The notes: generated by a model not told the origin, from the letters alone. 64,000 nt of DNA from Thermoleophilia bacterium SCSIO 60948 (GCA_021496505.1 CP053031.1:744001-808000); one strand, 5' to 3'; numbered from the stretch's first letter, positions 18,713 through 26,994 are shown. Made by a program: numbers and translations.

Positions 18713-18737
18713 GTTACGGGCTCGGGGCGTCGGGTAG
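18713..18737 (+). promoter_or_regulatory. SigF/SigB-like promoter upstream of zinc alcohol dehydrogenase
   Basis: GTTA-N15-GGGTAG fits the SigF/SigB consensus (GTTT, about 15 bases, GGGTA). It ends 40 bases before the ATG of the dehydrogenase and lies about 490 bases from the SigF-type gene in this window. The same arrangement occurs at 31134 and 37909. Confidence 0.5.
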
Positions 18738-18777
18738 CGCGGCGCGCCGTGAGAGCGACACAGACACGGAGGCCCGG

Positions 18778-19947
18778 ATGAAGGCCGTCACATGGCACGG
18801 TAGGGTCGACGAGGTGCCGGACCCATCGATCCAGGAATCGACCGACGCGATCGTCCGGATCACCTCGACCGGGCTCTGCGGGTCGGACCTGCACCTCTAC
18901 GAGGTGATGGGCCCGTTCATGGGCGAGGGCGACATCCTCGGCCACGAGCCGATGGGCATCGTCGAGGAGGTCGGCCCAGGCGTCTCGAACCTGGCGGCCG
19001 GTGACCGGGTCGTCATCCCGTTCCAGCTCTGCTGCGGCTCGTGCTTCATGTGCGACCACGGCCTGCATTCTCAGTGCGAGACCACGCAGGTGCGCGATCA
19101 GGGCATGGGCGCCGCGCTCTACGGCTACACGAAGCTCTACGGACAGGTGCCGGGCGGTCAGGCCGAGTACCTGCGCGTCCCGCACGCCGACTTCGCGCCG
19201 ATCAAGGTCCCGGAGGGTCCGCCGGACGATCGCTTCGTCTACCTCTCCGACGTGCTGCCGACGGCCTGGCAGGCGGTCGAGTACGCCCACATCCCGGACG
19301 GCGGCTCGGTGGCGATCCTCGGCCTCGGCCCGATCGGCGACATGGCGTCCCGCATCGCGATGCACCGGGGCCACCGCGTGATCGGCGTCGACCTCGTGCC
19401 GGAGCGGCTCGAGCGCGTGCGCTCTCGCGGCGCCGAGGTGCTCGACCTGAACGATCACGGCAAGGACCTCGGCGAGCGCGTACGCGAGCTGACGGACGGC
19501 CGCGGGACTGACTCGGTGATCGACGCCGTCGGGATGGAGGCGCACGGCTCGCCGGTCGGCAAGATGGCGCAGACGATCGCCGGCCTGCTTCCGGACTCAG
19601 TCGCCCAGCAGTTGATGGCCAAGGGCGGGATCGACCGGATGAGCGCCATCTACGCGGCGTTCGATCTCGCGCGGCGCGGCGGGACGGTCTCGCTGTCGGG
19701 CGTCTACGGCGGCACGGCCGACCCGATCCCGATGCTGAACATCTTCGACAAGCAGCTGACGCTTCGCATGGGCCAGGCCAACGTCAAGAACTGGGTCGAC
19801 GACATCATGCCGCTGCTCAGCGACGACGACCCGCTCGGAGTCGAGGACTTCGCGACGCATCACGTGTCGCTCGCGGACGCCCCGTCGGCGTACTCGAAGT
19901 TCCAGAACAAAGAGGACGGAGCGATCAAGATCGTGTTCCGGCCCTGA
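18778..19947 (+). CDS. Zinc-dependent alcohol dehydrogenase (glutathione-independent formaldehyde dehydrogenase-like)
   Basis: 389 aa MDR-family enzyme. Catalytic zinc ligands are at GLCGSDLHLYE (Cys) and GHEPMG (His-Glu). The structural zinc lobe is CCGSCFMCDHGLHSQC. The Rossmann segment is SVAILGLGPIGDMASRIA, followed by VIGVDLVPERLE, suggesting NAD(H). The long form with extra residues after GMEAHGSP resembles formaldehyde dehydrogenase-like members. Substrate unproven. GGAGG precedes the ATG. A SigF-like promoter lies just upstream, hinting at stress induction. Confidence 0.9.
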   Translation: MKAVTWHGRVDEVPDPSIQESTDAIVRITSTGLCGSDLHLYEVMGPFMGEGDILGHEPMGIVEEVGPGVSNLAAGDRVVIPFQLCCGSCFMCDHGLHSQCETTQVRDQGMGAALYGYTKLYGQVPGGQAEYLRVPHADFAPIKVPEGPPDDRFVYLSDVLPTAWQAVEYAHIPDGGSVAILGLGPIGDMASRIAMHRGHRVIGVDLVPERLERVRSRGAEVLDLNDHGKDLGERVRELTDGRGTDSVIDAVGMEAHGSPVGKMAQTIAGLLPDSVAQQLMAKGGIDRMSAIYAAFDLARRGGTVSLSGVYGGTADPIPMLNIFDKQLTLRMGQANVKNWVDDIMPLLSDDDPLGVEDFATHHVSLADAPSAYSKFQNKEDGAIKIVFRP

Positions 19948-19964
19948 TCTCAGGTAGCTTCCCG

Positions 19965-19992
19965 CCCTCGCCGCCGAAACCGGCGGCGGGGG
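19965..19992. terminator. Strong GC hairpin downstream of alcohol dehydrogenase
   Basis: A 12-bp stem (with one G-T pair) around an AAAC loop sits 18 bases after the dehydrogenase stop and just before the hydrolase gene. There is no T-run. It may be an attenuating or terminating structure, or an RNA-stability element. Confidence 0.4.
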
Positions 19993-20011
19993 AGAGCCAG
20001 GAGGGCTGGGG

Positions 20012-21400
20012 ATGCAGGGTTCGGTCGGTGCTGTGTGGGTTCGTCCCGCTCGGCTGGTGGTCGCGATCGCGGTCGCCGTGGCGTTGCTGCTCACGCTCGC
20101 GGGTTCCGCCGATGCGCGATCGATCCGTGTCGCGAGCCCGGGCCCCGGACCAGATGAGTTCGACGGCGTCGACGTCTACCAGTACGGCCCGAAGAAGCCG
20201 CGAAAGGTCCTCGTACTCATGCCCGGCACCAGCGGTGGTGCCGGCAACTTCGCCCTCGTAGCGAAGGACCTCGTCCGGCGGGTCGACGGGCTCGCCGTCT
20301 GGGCACTCGACCGCCGCAGCCAGCCGCTCGAGGACACGTCGCGCTTCGAGCAGGCGCTGGCCGGCGAGATCACTCCGGACGCGGCGTTCGACTACTACCT
20401 CGGTTGGATCACCAACGGCGGCGAGCCCACCGACCACTACCGCTTCTTCGACACCGACGACGCGCCCTACGCGGTCGACTGGGGCATGCAGACGGCGCTC
20501 GACGACGCCCGGGCCGTCGTCCGTAAGGCGAAGGCTGCCGGCCCGAAGCGACCGAAGGTCTACCTCGGCGGGCACTCGCTCGGCGCGTCGCTCGCCGCCG
20601 CCTACGCCGCCTGGGACTTCGACGGCCGCGCCGGGTTCGAGGACCTCGCGGGGATCGTGATGATCGACGGCGGCCTGCTCGGCTCGTTCGACGCCTACGA
20701 CCTCGAGCAGGCCCAGGAGCAGATGGCGACGCTCGAGGATGATCCGTTCCTCGACCTGCTCGGCATCGGTATCCCCGAGTCGGCCGGTCTGTTCGCGGAG
20801 GCCGGCGCGATCTTCGCGCGCCTCGACCCGGACGGTGCCGCGACGACGCTCCAGGAGTTCCCGCTTCTGCCCGCCTCGTTCAAGCCCGACGTGCCGGTCA
20901 CGAGCAGAGCTCTGCTGGGCTACGTGTTCGATCGTGACACGTCGCCGCAGGACCTCAGGCTGCTGCACGTAAACGCGGGCGGGCTCGCCGATCAGGGTGA
21001 CCCGCGCGACTGGGTCGAGGGTGGTGTGACGACCTCCGCCGCCCTGGCGAAGACGTTCGGTCGCGAGCCCGCCAACGGGGTCGAGTGGTTCTTCCCGCGG
21101 CGCCTCACGATCGACACGAACGGCGCGAACCAGATGCGCCAGAACGAGGTCGCGGAATACCTCGGCCTGCGCCTCGAGCACACGAACGAGATCGACATCC
21201 CGATCTACGCGTTCCAGACCGACCTGACGAACGGCGGAGTCCTGATGGGCGCGGAGCGGCTCGTTCGGCGGGCGCGGACGACTTCGAAGCAGTCGCTGCT
21301 CGTCGACGGCGACCCGCGGTTCAGCCACCTCGATCCGCTGACCGCGACCCCGTCGAAGAACCTGTTCGCCAAGACCGTGGCGAGCTTCCTGCGCCGCTGA
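20012..21400 (+). CDS. Secreted alpha/beta-hydrolase
   Basis: 462 aa. A signal peptide covers residues 1-35 (LVVAIAVAVALLLTLAGSADA). The mature protein has the oxyanion strand KVLVLMPGTSGGAG and the nucleophile elbow GGHSLGAS with Ser189. A candidate late His is in DPRFSHLDPL near the C-terminus, where a catalytic His is expected. The family resembles uncharacterised secreted lipases/esterases of actinobacteria. AGGAGGG precedes the ATG. No linked pathway genes. Confidence 0.78.
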   Translation: MQGSVGAVWVRPARLVVAIAVAVALLLTLAGSADARSIRVASPGPGPDEFDGVDVYQYGPKKPRKVLVLMPGTSGGAGNFALVAKDLVRRVDGLAVWALDRRSQPLEDTSRFEQALAGEITPDAAFDYYLGWITNGGEPTDHYRFFDTDDAPYAVDWGMQTALDDARAVVRKAKAAGPKRPKVYLGGHSLGASLAAAYAAWDFDGRAGFEDLAGIVMIDGGLLGSFDAYDLEQAQEQMATLEDDPFLDLLGIGIPESAGLFAEAGAIFARLDPDGAATTLQEFPLLPASFKPDVPVTSRALLGYVFDRDTSPQDLRLLHVNAGGLADQGDPRDWVEGGVTTSAALAKTFGREPANGVEWFFPRRLTIDTNGANQMRQNEVAEYLGLRLEHTNEIDIPIYAFQTDLTNGGVLMGAERLVRRARTTSKQSLLVDGDPRFSHLDPLTATPSKNLFAKTVASFLRR

Positions 21401-21497
21401 GGGGCACGCGCTCGCGCGCCGCGCCCCGGACGATTAGCGGGACCCCCGCCGTTTGGCGGAGCCCCCGCCCGTCCGCGGCGTGCCGGCGACGAGAGGT

Positions 21498-21764
21498 TCA
21501 GCCGCGCTGCATCTCGCGATCGATCTCGTCCTCGCTGATCGCGCGGTTGCCCTTGAGGCCGAGCGCCTGGAAGCCGAGCCCGATCGCCATGCCGCCGATC
21601 GGCCAGACGGGCCAGAAGTAGCCGTCCGGCGTGGTCAGCGCCCAGATCGCGATCAACACGATCCAGACGACGACGAAGCTGATCGCGGTCGTCTTGAACG
21701 CCCGTCGCGCCTCGATTCGCTTGCGGGCCGCGGTGCGCTCTGGGGACTCCGTCGTATCGGTCAT
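21498..21764 (-). CDS. 2TM-domain membrane protein
   Basis: 88 aa from the ATG at 21764 (an upstream ATG at 21794 adds ten residues). A charged N-terminus (RKRIEARRAFKTT) is followed by two hydrophobic stretches, ISFVVVWIVLIAIWALTT and WPVWPIGGMAIGLGFQAL, then an acidic tail. This is the '2TM domain' layout found in small actinobacterial membrane proteins, often attached to histidine kinases. Function unknown. Confidence 0.7.
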   Translation of the reverse strand: MTDTTESPERTAARKRIEARRAFKTTAISFVVVWIVLIAIWALTTPDGYFWPVWPIGGMAIGLGFQALGLKGNRAISEDEIDREMQRG

Positions 21765-21830
21765 GCCCCCATCATCGGCCAGTCCGCGACGCAACCCAAA
21801 TCGCGGGCCGGCCGGTGCGGCGTCTCGCGT

Positions 21831-22934
21831 CTAGGTCGTCTGCTTGCGATCGGGGGTGTCGCGCGGCTCGAGCTGGATCTCCTTGTCGGCTCGCGGGATC
21901 CCCGCCCGCAGTTCGCGGCTGCGCTCGCGCTCTGCGTTGAGCTCCATGCCGAAGAGGATCGCCAGATTCGAGATCCAGGCCCAGACGAGCACCGTCACGA
22001 TCGCTCCTAGCGAGCCATACGTCTTGTCGTACGACCCGAAGTTCGCGACGTAGAACGCGAACGCGGCCGACGCCAGGATCCAGACCGCGACGGCGAACAT
22101 GCTGCCGGGCGTGATCCACTTGAAGCCCGGCAGCTTCACGTTCGGCGAGGCGTAGTAGAGCACCCCGATCATCAGGATCAGGACGGCCAGCAGGACCGGC
22201 CACTTGGCGATGTCCCAGACGGTCGTGAACGTCGATCCGACACCGATCGCGTTGCCGACGGCGTCGACGACCGGACCGGTCAGGACGAGCGCGATCGCGA
22301 CGAGAGCCAGCAGGAAGATGAGCAGCAGCGTCACGGCGAGCTGAAGCGGGCGGAGCTTGAAGAAGCCGCGGCCCTCGGGCGTCTCCCAGATCACATTCGA
22401 TGCGCGCATGAATGCGCCGATGTAGCCGGACGCCGACCACAGAGCGGTCGCGAGCCCGACGAAGAACAGCACTCCGGCCGCAGAGCGATTCGAGGTGATC
22501 GACTCGATCGGGTCAGCGAACGTATCCGCGGCCGTCGAGGGCCCGATGTCGCTGACGACGTCGGTCAGGGCGCGCGTCGTCGTCTGCGGGTCGCCGAACA
22601 ACCCGAGGATCGATACGAGCGCGATCAGTGCCGGGAACAGCGATAGCAGGCCGTAGTAGGTGAGCGCCGCGGCCCAGTCGGTCATGCCGTCCTCGCCGAA
22701 CTCCTTCGCGGTCCGCTTCAGGGTCGGCCAGGCGCCGGTGCCTGTGTCGGCTCCGGTCGGCGCGTAATCGACCCGCCGCGGCTCGACGTCCTCGCGAACC
22801 TCTTCGCGCTCCTCGGCGCGCTCCTGCGTCTCCGAGTCGTTGCGCTGCTGGGTGGCGACGGCGTCGCGGCGCGCCTCGGAGTCCGCCGTCGCCCCGTTCG
22901 CCTCGTCCTTCTTCTTGCGTGACCAGAAAGCCAT
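21831..22934 (-). CDS. YihY/BrkB-family membrane protein
   Basis: 367 aa. The first 75 residues are highly charged and cytoplasmic. Then come TAKEFGEDGMTDWAAALTYYG and SLFPALIALVSILGLFGD, the hallmark start of YihY/virulence factor BrkB proteins, and about six helices, ending with WISNLAILFGMELNAE. Transport or envelope function is assumed in the family but not proven. It is the last gene of a five-gene membrane operon (starting at 24497), separated from the DUF4235 gene by 42 bases. Confidence 0.88.
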   Translation of the reverse strand: MAFWSRKKKDEANGATADSEARRDAVATQQRNDSETQERAEEREEVREDVEPRRVDYAPTGADTGTGAWPTLKRTAKEFGEDGMTDWAAALTYYGLLSLFPALIALVSILGLFGDPQTTTRALTDVVSDIGPSTAADTFADPIESITSNRSAAGVLFFVGLATALWSASGYIGAFMRASNVIWETPEGRGFFKLRPLQLAVTLLLIFLLALVAIALVLTGPVVDAVGNAIGVGSTFTTVWDIAKWPVLLAVLILMIGVLYYASPNVKLPGFKWITPGSMFAVAVWILASAAFAFYVANFGSYDKTYGSLGAIVTVLVWAWISNLAILFGMELNAERERSRELRAGIPRADKEIQLEPRDTPDRKQTT

Positions 22935-22976
22935 CGTCCCCGTCCTCGCCCTAGTCCTCGACCTCGGAGCCCCGCC

Positions 22977-23255
22977 TCAGCGGGACTCCTGCTCCTGCTC
23001 GCCCGGCCAGCTCCCGGTCGTCCGCTCGAAGCCGATCCGCAGGCCGCGATCGACGAGTCCGCGGGTCAGGCGGAAGATCGCGCCCTCGAGGATGATCGCC
23101 GCCAGCAGCTGCGGCCAGTTCACGTCGCGGTGCTCGACGGACGGCGCCTCCTCGTCGGCGAAGCGGCCCCAGATGAAGCCGAATATCTTCGACGAGATCA
23201 TCCCCGCGAGCAGGCCCGTGAGGATCGAGACCGGCGGGAAGAGGTAGCGACTCAT
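22977..23255 (-). CDS. DUF4235 membrane protein
   Basis: 92 aa. Two hydrophobic segments: SILTGLLAGMISSKIFGFIW and QLLAAIILEGAIFRLTRGLV, the second carrying the family pattern followed by DRGLRIGFERTTGSWPG. DUF4235 proteins are small actinobacterial membrane proteins that usually sit beside DUF3618 and holin-like genes, as here. The ATG overlaps the DUF3618 stop (ATGA). Confidence 0.82.
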   Translation of the reverse strand: MSRYLFPPVSILTGLLAGMISSKIFGFIWGRFADEEAPSVEHRDVNWPQLLAAIILEGAIFRLTRGLVDRGLRIGFERTTGSWPGEQEQESR

Positions 23256-23665
23256 CGACGCCTCCTGCGGCGGGCGATGAGCACGAGAGCGACGAGCGCG
23301 GCGGCACCGATGGCCGCCGTCGCCTGCGGGTTCTGCTTCGCTCGCTCCTGCACCTGCGTGGGCGCCGCCTGCGCCGCCTGCTTCGCGTCCTCGGCCTTGG
23401 CGCGAGCCCGTTGCTTGGTCTCATCGACCTTCTGCTGGGCCTGAGCCTTGACGTCGGCCTTCTCGGCGAGCGCCTCGACGGTCTCGCCGAGCTGCTCGCG
23501 GGTCGCCGCGATCTCCGCCTCGATCTCTTCGGGGCTGCGCTGCGTCTTCCCGCCGTCGTCGTCGTCCGACAGCTCCGAGCTCTTCGACTCGGACGCAGCG
23601 CGCGCTGCGGCGGGCGTCTCGGTCGTCTCGGCGGGGTCGGCGCTCTTCTTCTCGGAACCGCTCAC
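23252..23665 (-). CDS. DUF3618 protein
   Basis: 137 aa. A disordered acidic N-terminus leads to the family core RSPEEIEAEIAATREQLGET followed by VEALAEKADVKAQAQQK, a coiled-coil, and a single C-terminal helix (AIGAAALVALVLIARRRRRR). DUF3618 proteins are thought to be membrane-anchored coiled coils of unknown role. The GTG start overlaps the upstream stop (GTGA). Confidence 0.85.
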   Translation of the reverse strand: MSGSEKKSADPAETTETPAAARAASESKSSELSDDDDGGKTQRSPEEIEAEIAATREQLGETVEALAEKADVKAQAQQKVDETKQRARAKAEDAKQAAQAAPTQVQERAKQNPQATAAIGAAALVALVLIARRRRRR

Positions 23666-24114
23666 GCGCGTCCCTCCTTCGCGCTGGTCTTGATCTTCTG
23701 GACGTCCTGCTGGGCGTTCGCGACGGTGCGCTCGGGGGCCGGCGGCGTCGCCTGCTGGACCTGGTTTCGGCCGGTCAGGGCGAGGACGCCGGCGAGCACC
23801 GCGTATACGGCGAACACGATCAGCGCCGCGATCCAGCCCTCGACTGCGGTCGCGAGCAGCATGATCGCAGCCGCGGTGAAGGCGCCGAAGGCGAACAGCC
23901 CGACGATCCCCGCGGCGCCGAACGCGCCGAGTCCGATGCCGGCTCGCTTGCCCTTCTCGCTCAGCTCCACCTTCGCGAGCTCGACCTCGGCTCTGACGAG
24001 GTTCGAGGTCTGCTCGGAAAGCTGCTTGACGAGATCGCCCATCGCGGCGTCCCGCGCCCGGCCAGAGTTGGCCGGGGCCGAGCTCTCTTCCGTTGCCATC
24101 GTCTTCTCCATCAT
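23662..24114 (-). CDS. Actinobacterial phage-holin-family (DUF1469-like) membrane protein
   Basis: 150 aa. A soluble N-terminal helix (LVKQLSEQTSNLVRAEVELA, KVELSEKGKRAG) precedes two or more membrane helices (GLGAFGAAGIVGLFAFGAFT; EGWIAALIVFAVYAVLAGVL). This is the 'phage holin family / Holin-X / YqjE' pattern. Despite the name it is chromosomal and probably a structural membrane protein here. Start ATG overlaps the preceding gene's stop (ATGA). Confidence 0.8.
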   Translation of the reverse strand: MMEKTMATEESSAPANSGRARDAAMGDLVKQLSEQTSNLVRAEVELAKVELSEKGKRAGIGLGAFGAAGIVGLFAFGAFTAAAIMLLATAVEGWIAALIVFAVYAVLAGVLALTGRNQVQQATPPAPERTVANAQQDVQKIKTSAKEGRA

Positions 24115-24497
24115 TCGTCGCTTGCGATCTCTGCGGCGCGTTCGCGCGCCCGTTCGGGCGAGAGGCCCGGGACCCGATCGAGCAGGTGCTCGATCTCCCC
24201 CGACAGCCGCCCCATCGACTCGTTGAGCGCCCTCGCGGTCTCGTTCAGGGCCCCGATCTCCTCGCGGCTCGTCTCAAGCTCTGCCCGCAACCGACCGGCG
24301 GATTCATCGAGCGAGCGGATCTCGTGGTGGATCGGTCCGAGGCGCGCATCGACCGACCGCAGCGTCTCGCCGACCTCGGCTGGCCCAGGCACGTCCTCGC
24401 CCCCCGGCTCGTCGCGTGGCGCGAGATCCTTGACGGCCCGGCCAACGACTCGCGGCGTGTTCCTGGCCGCGCCCAATATGTCGTTGAAGAACTTCAC
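24111..24497 (-). CDS. Hypothetical coiled-coil protein heading the membrane operon
   Basis: 128 aa, not recognised as a family. Residues 1-25 are amphipathic (KFFNDILGAARNTPRVVGRA). From about residue 40 a heptad-like coiled coil runs to the end (LGPIHHEIRSLDESAGRLRA, EIGALNETARALNESMGRLS). It is the first gene of an operon with holin-like, DUF3618, DUF4235 and YihY genes, all but the last joined by 4-base overlaps, which suggests a shared membrane-associated role. The GTG start lacks a clear ribosome-binding site. Confidence 0.7.
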   Translation of the reverse strand: MKFFNDILGAARNTPRVVGRAVKDLAPRDEPGGEDVPGPAEVGETLRSVDARLGPIHHEIRSLDESAGRLRAELETSREEIGALNETARALNESMGRLSGEIEHLLDRVPGLSPERARERAAEIASDE

Positions 24498-24572
24498 GCT
24501 GCGGGCGCCTACCCGCGTCGGCGTGACGACTCACGGTGGAGACCCAAGTCGAGCCGGTTGTGGCCCTAAATG

Positions 24573-24594
24573 GGACACGAAGTACGCCGTGTCC
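24573..24594. promoter_or_regulatory. Palindromic operator candidate upstream of TetR-SpoIIE fusion
   Basis: GGACACG aa GTAC gc CGTGTCC: 7-bp inverted arms around an inner GTAC palindrome with the same centre. It lies 17 bases upstream of the preferred ATG (24612), the position expected for autoregulation by the TetR-type DNA-binding domain. A related repeat lies at 26049-26084. Confidence 0.6.
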
Positions 24595-24611
24595 GTTCGA
24601 CATCGATCAGG

Positions 24612-26000
24612 ATGGGACTCGTGCGCGCCGACACGAAGCGAAATCGACAGCGGATCCTTGACGCCGCGGCACGGTTGCTCAGCCACTCGACGAGCGTCAG
24701 TCAGTCGGAGATCGCCACGGCAGCGGGGGTATCGCGCTCGACCCTCCACCGACACTTCCCCGACCGTCAGGCGCTGATCCGCGAGGTCTCGGCGATCGAG
24801 GCCGCCGCGGCCCCGGCCCCTGCGGCGTCCGCCCCGGAGGCGCCGATCGACCCCGGCAGGCTCGGACGCGATCGGCCCGTGGCGCTCGACGGCATCGATG
24901 TCTTCGACGCGGTTCCTCCCGCGATGCTGGCCGAGCAGCTGATCGCCGAGGCGCAGCGCGTCGCCGAGGTCCCGCTCGGTCTCTACGTCCTCGACATCGA
25001 TGGTTCGCACCTGCTCAAGGCCGCCGGCCCCGACCGCCTGCCCGCGTCGATCAGGGCGCCGCGCGCGATCGGCCCCGAGCTCGACGCAGACGGCCTCGTC
25101 GGCCTGCGTGAGGACCTGAGCGATCTGCCCGGAGCGGAGATCGTCCCACTGTGGCTGCGCGGCAGGGCTATAGGCGTGATCCTGACGCTCGGACGGCCGC
25201 GGCGTTCGCTGACCGAGATCGCTCGACAGGCCGCGGCCGCCGTCACGCTCGCCGAGCAGTACACGGACGTCTTCGCCGCCGCCCAGCGCCGCAAGACGCC
25301 CCGCGCGGCGGCTGAGATACAGCAGAGCCTGTTGCCGCCGCGGATCTCGAGGGTGACGGGCGGTGAGGTCGCAGGCAACGTCCTGCCGAGCTACGAGGTC
25401 GCTGGCGACTGGTTCGACGTCGTCGAGAACCACGATGGCGTCTGGATCAGCCTCGCCGATGGCATCGGCGAGAACACCCGAGCGGCGGCGAGCGGCGCTG
25501 TAGCGCTCGGTGCGCTCCGGGCCAGCCGGCGGTCGGGCGGCACTCCGACCGAAGCGCTGTTGCTGATGCATCACACCCTCAAGGAGATGCCGGGGCCGGG
25601 CGCGGAGATGTCGGCCTTGGTCGCCCGCTGGGACCCCGCGAGCTTCGAGTTGACGGTCGCGAACTGCGGGCACGTCGCGCCGATCGTGTTGCGTAACGGC
25701 GACCCCCAGCGCGCGGGGAAGGGGGGAGGGCGTGGACTCGGCGGTCGGTCGAGTCCGCGTCCGGACGAGCACACGTCGACGCTGGGTCCGGGCGACCGGC
25801 TGGTGCTGTTCTCGGACGGGGTAGTGAAGCCCGGAACGGGCCGGGCGGGGCTCGGGATGGAGGGCGTGGTGAGCGCGGCGCTCACCTCGGAGACCGCGAC
25901 CGCGGCCGACACCGTCCGACGCATACACCACTCCGTCCTCGCCGCGAGCGCGGACGGCCTCGCCGACGATGCGACCGTGGTGTGTCTCGCCGTGCAGTAG
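24612..26000 (+). CDS. TetR-type DNA-binding domain fused to a GAF-like domain and SpoIIE/PP2C phosphatase
   Basis: 462 aa from the ATG at 24612. Residues about 5-60 are a TetR N-terminal domain (RNRQRILDAAARLLSHSTSV, IATAAGVSRSTLHRHFPDRQ). About 85-215 is a GAF-like sensor (LAEQLIAEAQRVAEVPLGLY, VPLWLRGRAIGVILTLGRP). About 230-462 is a SpoIIE-type PP2C phosphatase with metal-binding Asp positions in VAGDWFDVV, ISLADGIG, FSDGV and LADDATVV. SpoIIE-type enzymes dephosphorylate anti-anti-sigma proteins in partner switching. A TetR DNA-binding head on such an enzyme is unusual and could link phosphatase and transcription control. An upstream ATG (24570) would lie in the palindrome and is rejected. 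Confidence 0.85.
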   Translation: MGLVRADTKRNRQRILDAAARLLSHSTSVSQSEIATAAGVSRSTLHRHFPDRQALIREVSAIEAAAAPAPAASAPEAPIDPGRLGRDRPVALDGIDVFDAVPPAMLAEQLIAEAQRVAEVPLGLYVLDIDGSHLLKAAGPDRLPASIRAPRAIGPELDADGLVGLREDLSDLPGAEIVPLWLRGRAIGVILTLGRPRRSLTEIARQAAAAVTLAEQYTDVFAAAQRRKTPRAAAEIQQSLLPPRISRVTGGEVAGNVLPSYEVAGDWFDVVENHDGVWISLADGIGENTRAAASGAVALGALRASRRSGGTPTEALLLMHHTLKEMPGPGAEMSALVARWDPASFELTVANCGHVAPIVLRNGDPQRAGKGGGRGLGGRSSPRPDEHTSTLGPGDRLVLFSDGVVKPGTGRAGLGMEGVVSAALTSETATAADTVRRIHHSVLAASADGLADDATVVCLAVQ

Positions 26001-26048
26001 GTGCGCCAGCGTCGGCCGCTCCGCTCAGGATGCTCGAGCGCGCGCCTC

Positions 26049-26084
26049 AAGTAGGACACGGAATCGGCATCCCGTGTCTCACTT
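26049..26084. promoter_or_regulatory. Second palindrome related to the TetR-SpoIIE operator
   Basis: AAGT-nn-GACACGG-N10-CCGTGTC-nn-ACTT between the fusion gene and the channel gene. It repeats the GGACACG/CGTGTC half-sites of 24573-24594 but with four more bases between them. A separate perfect 10-bp palindrome (CACTTAAGTG, 26080-26089) overlaps its right end. It lies 110 bases before the start of the channel gene. Confidence 0.45.
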
Positions 26085-26193
26085 AAGTGCTTGATCGGTA
26101 CAGGGTCGTTTCATGTCGGGCACCCGGGGCAATCCGCGCCGCGAGGCGGCCAAATCCTGTGCCCGCCCAGACCCCCCGAACTTTGGAGAGACC

Positions 26194-26994
26194 ATGCCCC
26201 TGACCCCCGTGGCTGCGGTCGATTTCGGCGCCAGCTTGCAGACGGCCTTGGACGGCCTTCTGGGCTTCCTGCCGAATCTGCTCGGCTTCCTGGCCATTCT
26301 GATCATCGGCTTCTTCGTCGCCCGCATCGTCAAGGCGGCGGTCGGCAAGCTGCTCGAGAAGGTCGGCCTCGACAGGACCCTGCACCAGAGCGACGCCGGC
26401 AAGTACGTCGAACAGGTGAGTCCAGGCTCGAAGCCGTCGAAGCTCATCGGAAGCGTCGTCTTCTGGTTCATTTTCATTTTCGCGCTGTCGGCGGCTGTCG
26501 GCGCGCTTGAGATCCCGGCCGTCACGACGTTCATGAATCAGGTGCTCGCCTACCTGCCGAACGTGATCGTCGCGGTGCTGATCTTCGTCGCGGCGGCAGC
26601 GATCGCCGGCGGCGTCGCCGCTCTCGTCCACAAGACGATGGGCGACACCCCGACCGGGCGCGTCGTTCGCGCCGCCGTCCCGGTCTTCGTGATGGGGATC
26701 GCGATCTTCATGATCCTCACCCAGCTCCAGATCGCCGAGCAGATCGTCCTGATCACCTATGCGGCGCTCATGGCGACCGCGACGCTCGGCCTCGGCCTGG
26801 CGTTCGGGCTCGGCGGCCGAGGCGTCGCCGCGGACATGCTCAACAACGCCTACGACAAGGGCCGCGATCAGAGCGATCAGGTCCAGCGCGACGTCGAGCG
26901 CGGCCGTGATCGTGCGGAGAGCCGCGTCGAGCAGGAGCGCTCGCAGCGCTCCTCGGGCGGCGGACCGGCGACCGGATCGCTCGGGAGCGCCTGA
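26194..26994 (+). CDS. Mechanosensitive-channel-like (CmpX/TM-helix repeat) membrane protein
   Basis: 266 aa from the ATG at 26194 (GGAGAG just upstream). Four to five helices, two with the conserved-TM-helix repeat pattern: LPNLLGFLAILIIGFFVARI and LPNVIVAVLIFVAAAAIAGG, each followed by a small soluble turn. ATATLGLGLAFGLGGRGVAA resembles the pore-lining glycine/alanine helix of MscS-type channels. The large MscS cytoplasmic beta domain is absent and the C-terminus is a charged, disordered tail. CmpX-type proteins act in envelope stress. It follows the TetR-SpoIIE gene and a shared palindrome. Confidence 0.8.
   Translation: MPLTPVAAVDFGASLQTALDGLLGFLPNLLGFLAILIIGFFVARIVKAAVGKLLEKVGLDRTLHQSDAGKYVEQVSPGSKPSKLIGSVVFWFIFIFALSAAVGALEIPAVTTFMNQVLAYLPNVIVAVLIFVAAAAIAGGVAALVHKTMGDTPTGRVVRAAVPVFVMGIAIFMILTQLQIAEQIVLITYAALMATATLGLGLAFGLGGRGVAADMLNNAYDKGRDQSDQVQRDVERGRDRAESRVEQERSQRSSGGGPATGSLGSA

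Noticed and set aside
23662-24114. Holin-like gene as a sign of prophage
   Set aside because: No other phage genes nearby; the gene is embedded in a chromosomal DUF3618/DUF4235/YihY operon.
24486-24520. Fourth SigF-like promoter (GGGTAG) before the coiled-coil gene at 24497
   Set aside because: The upstream box does not fit GTTN at 15 bases; spacing is off by one to four bases.
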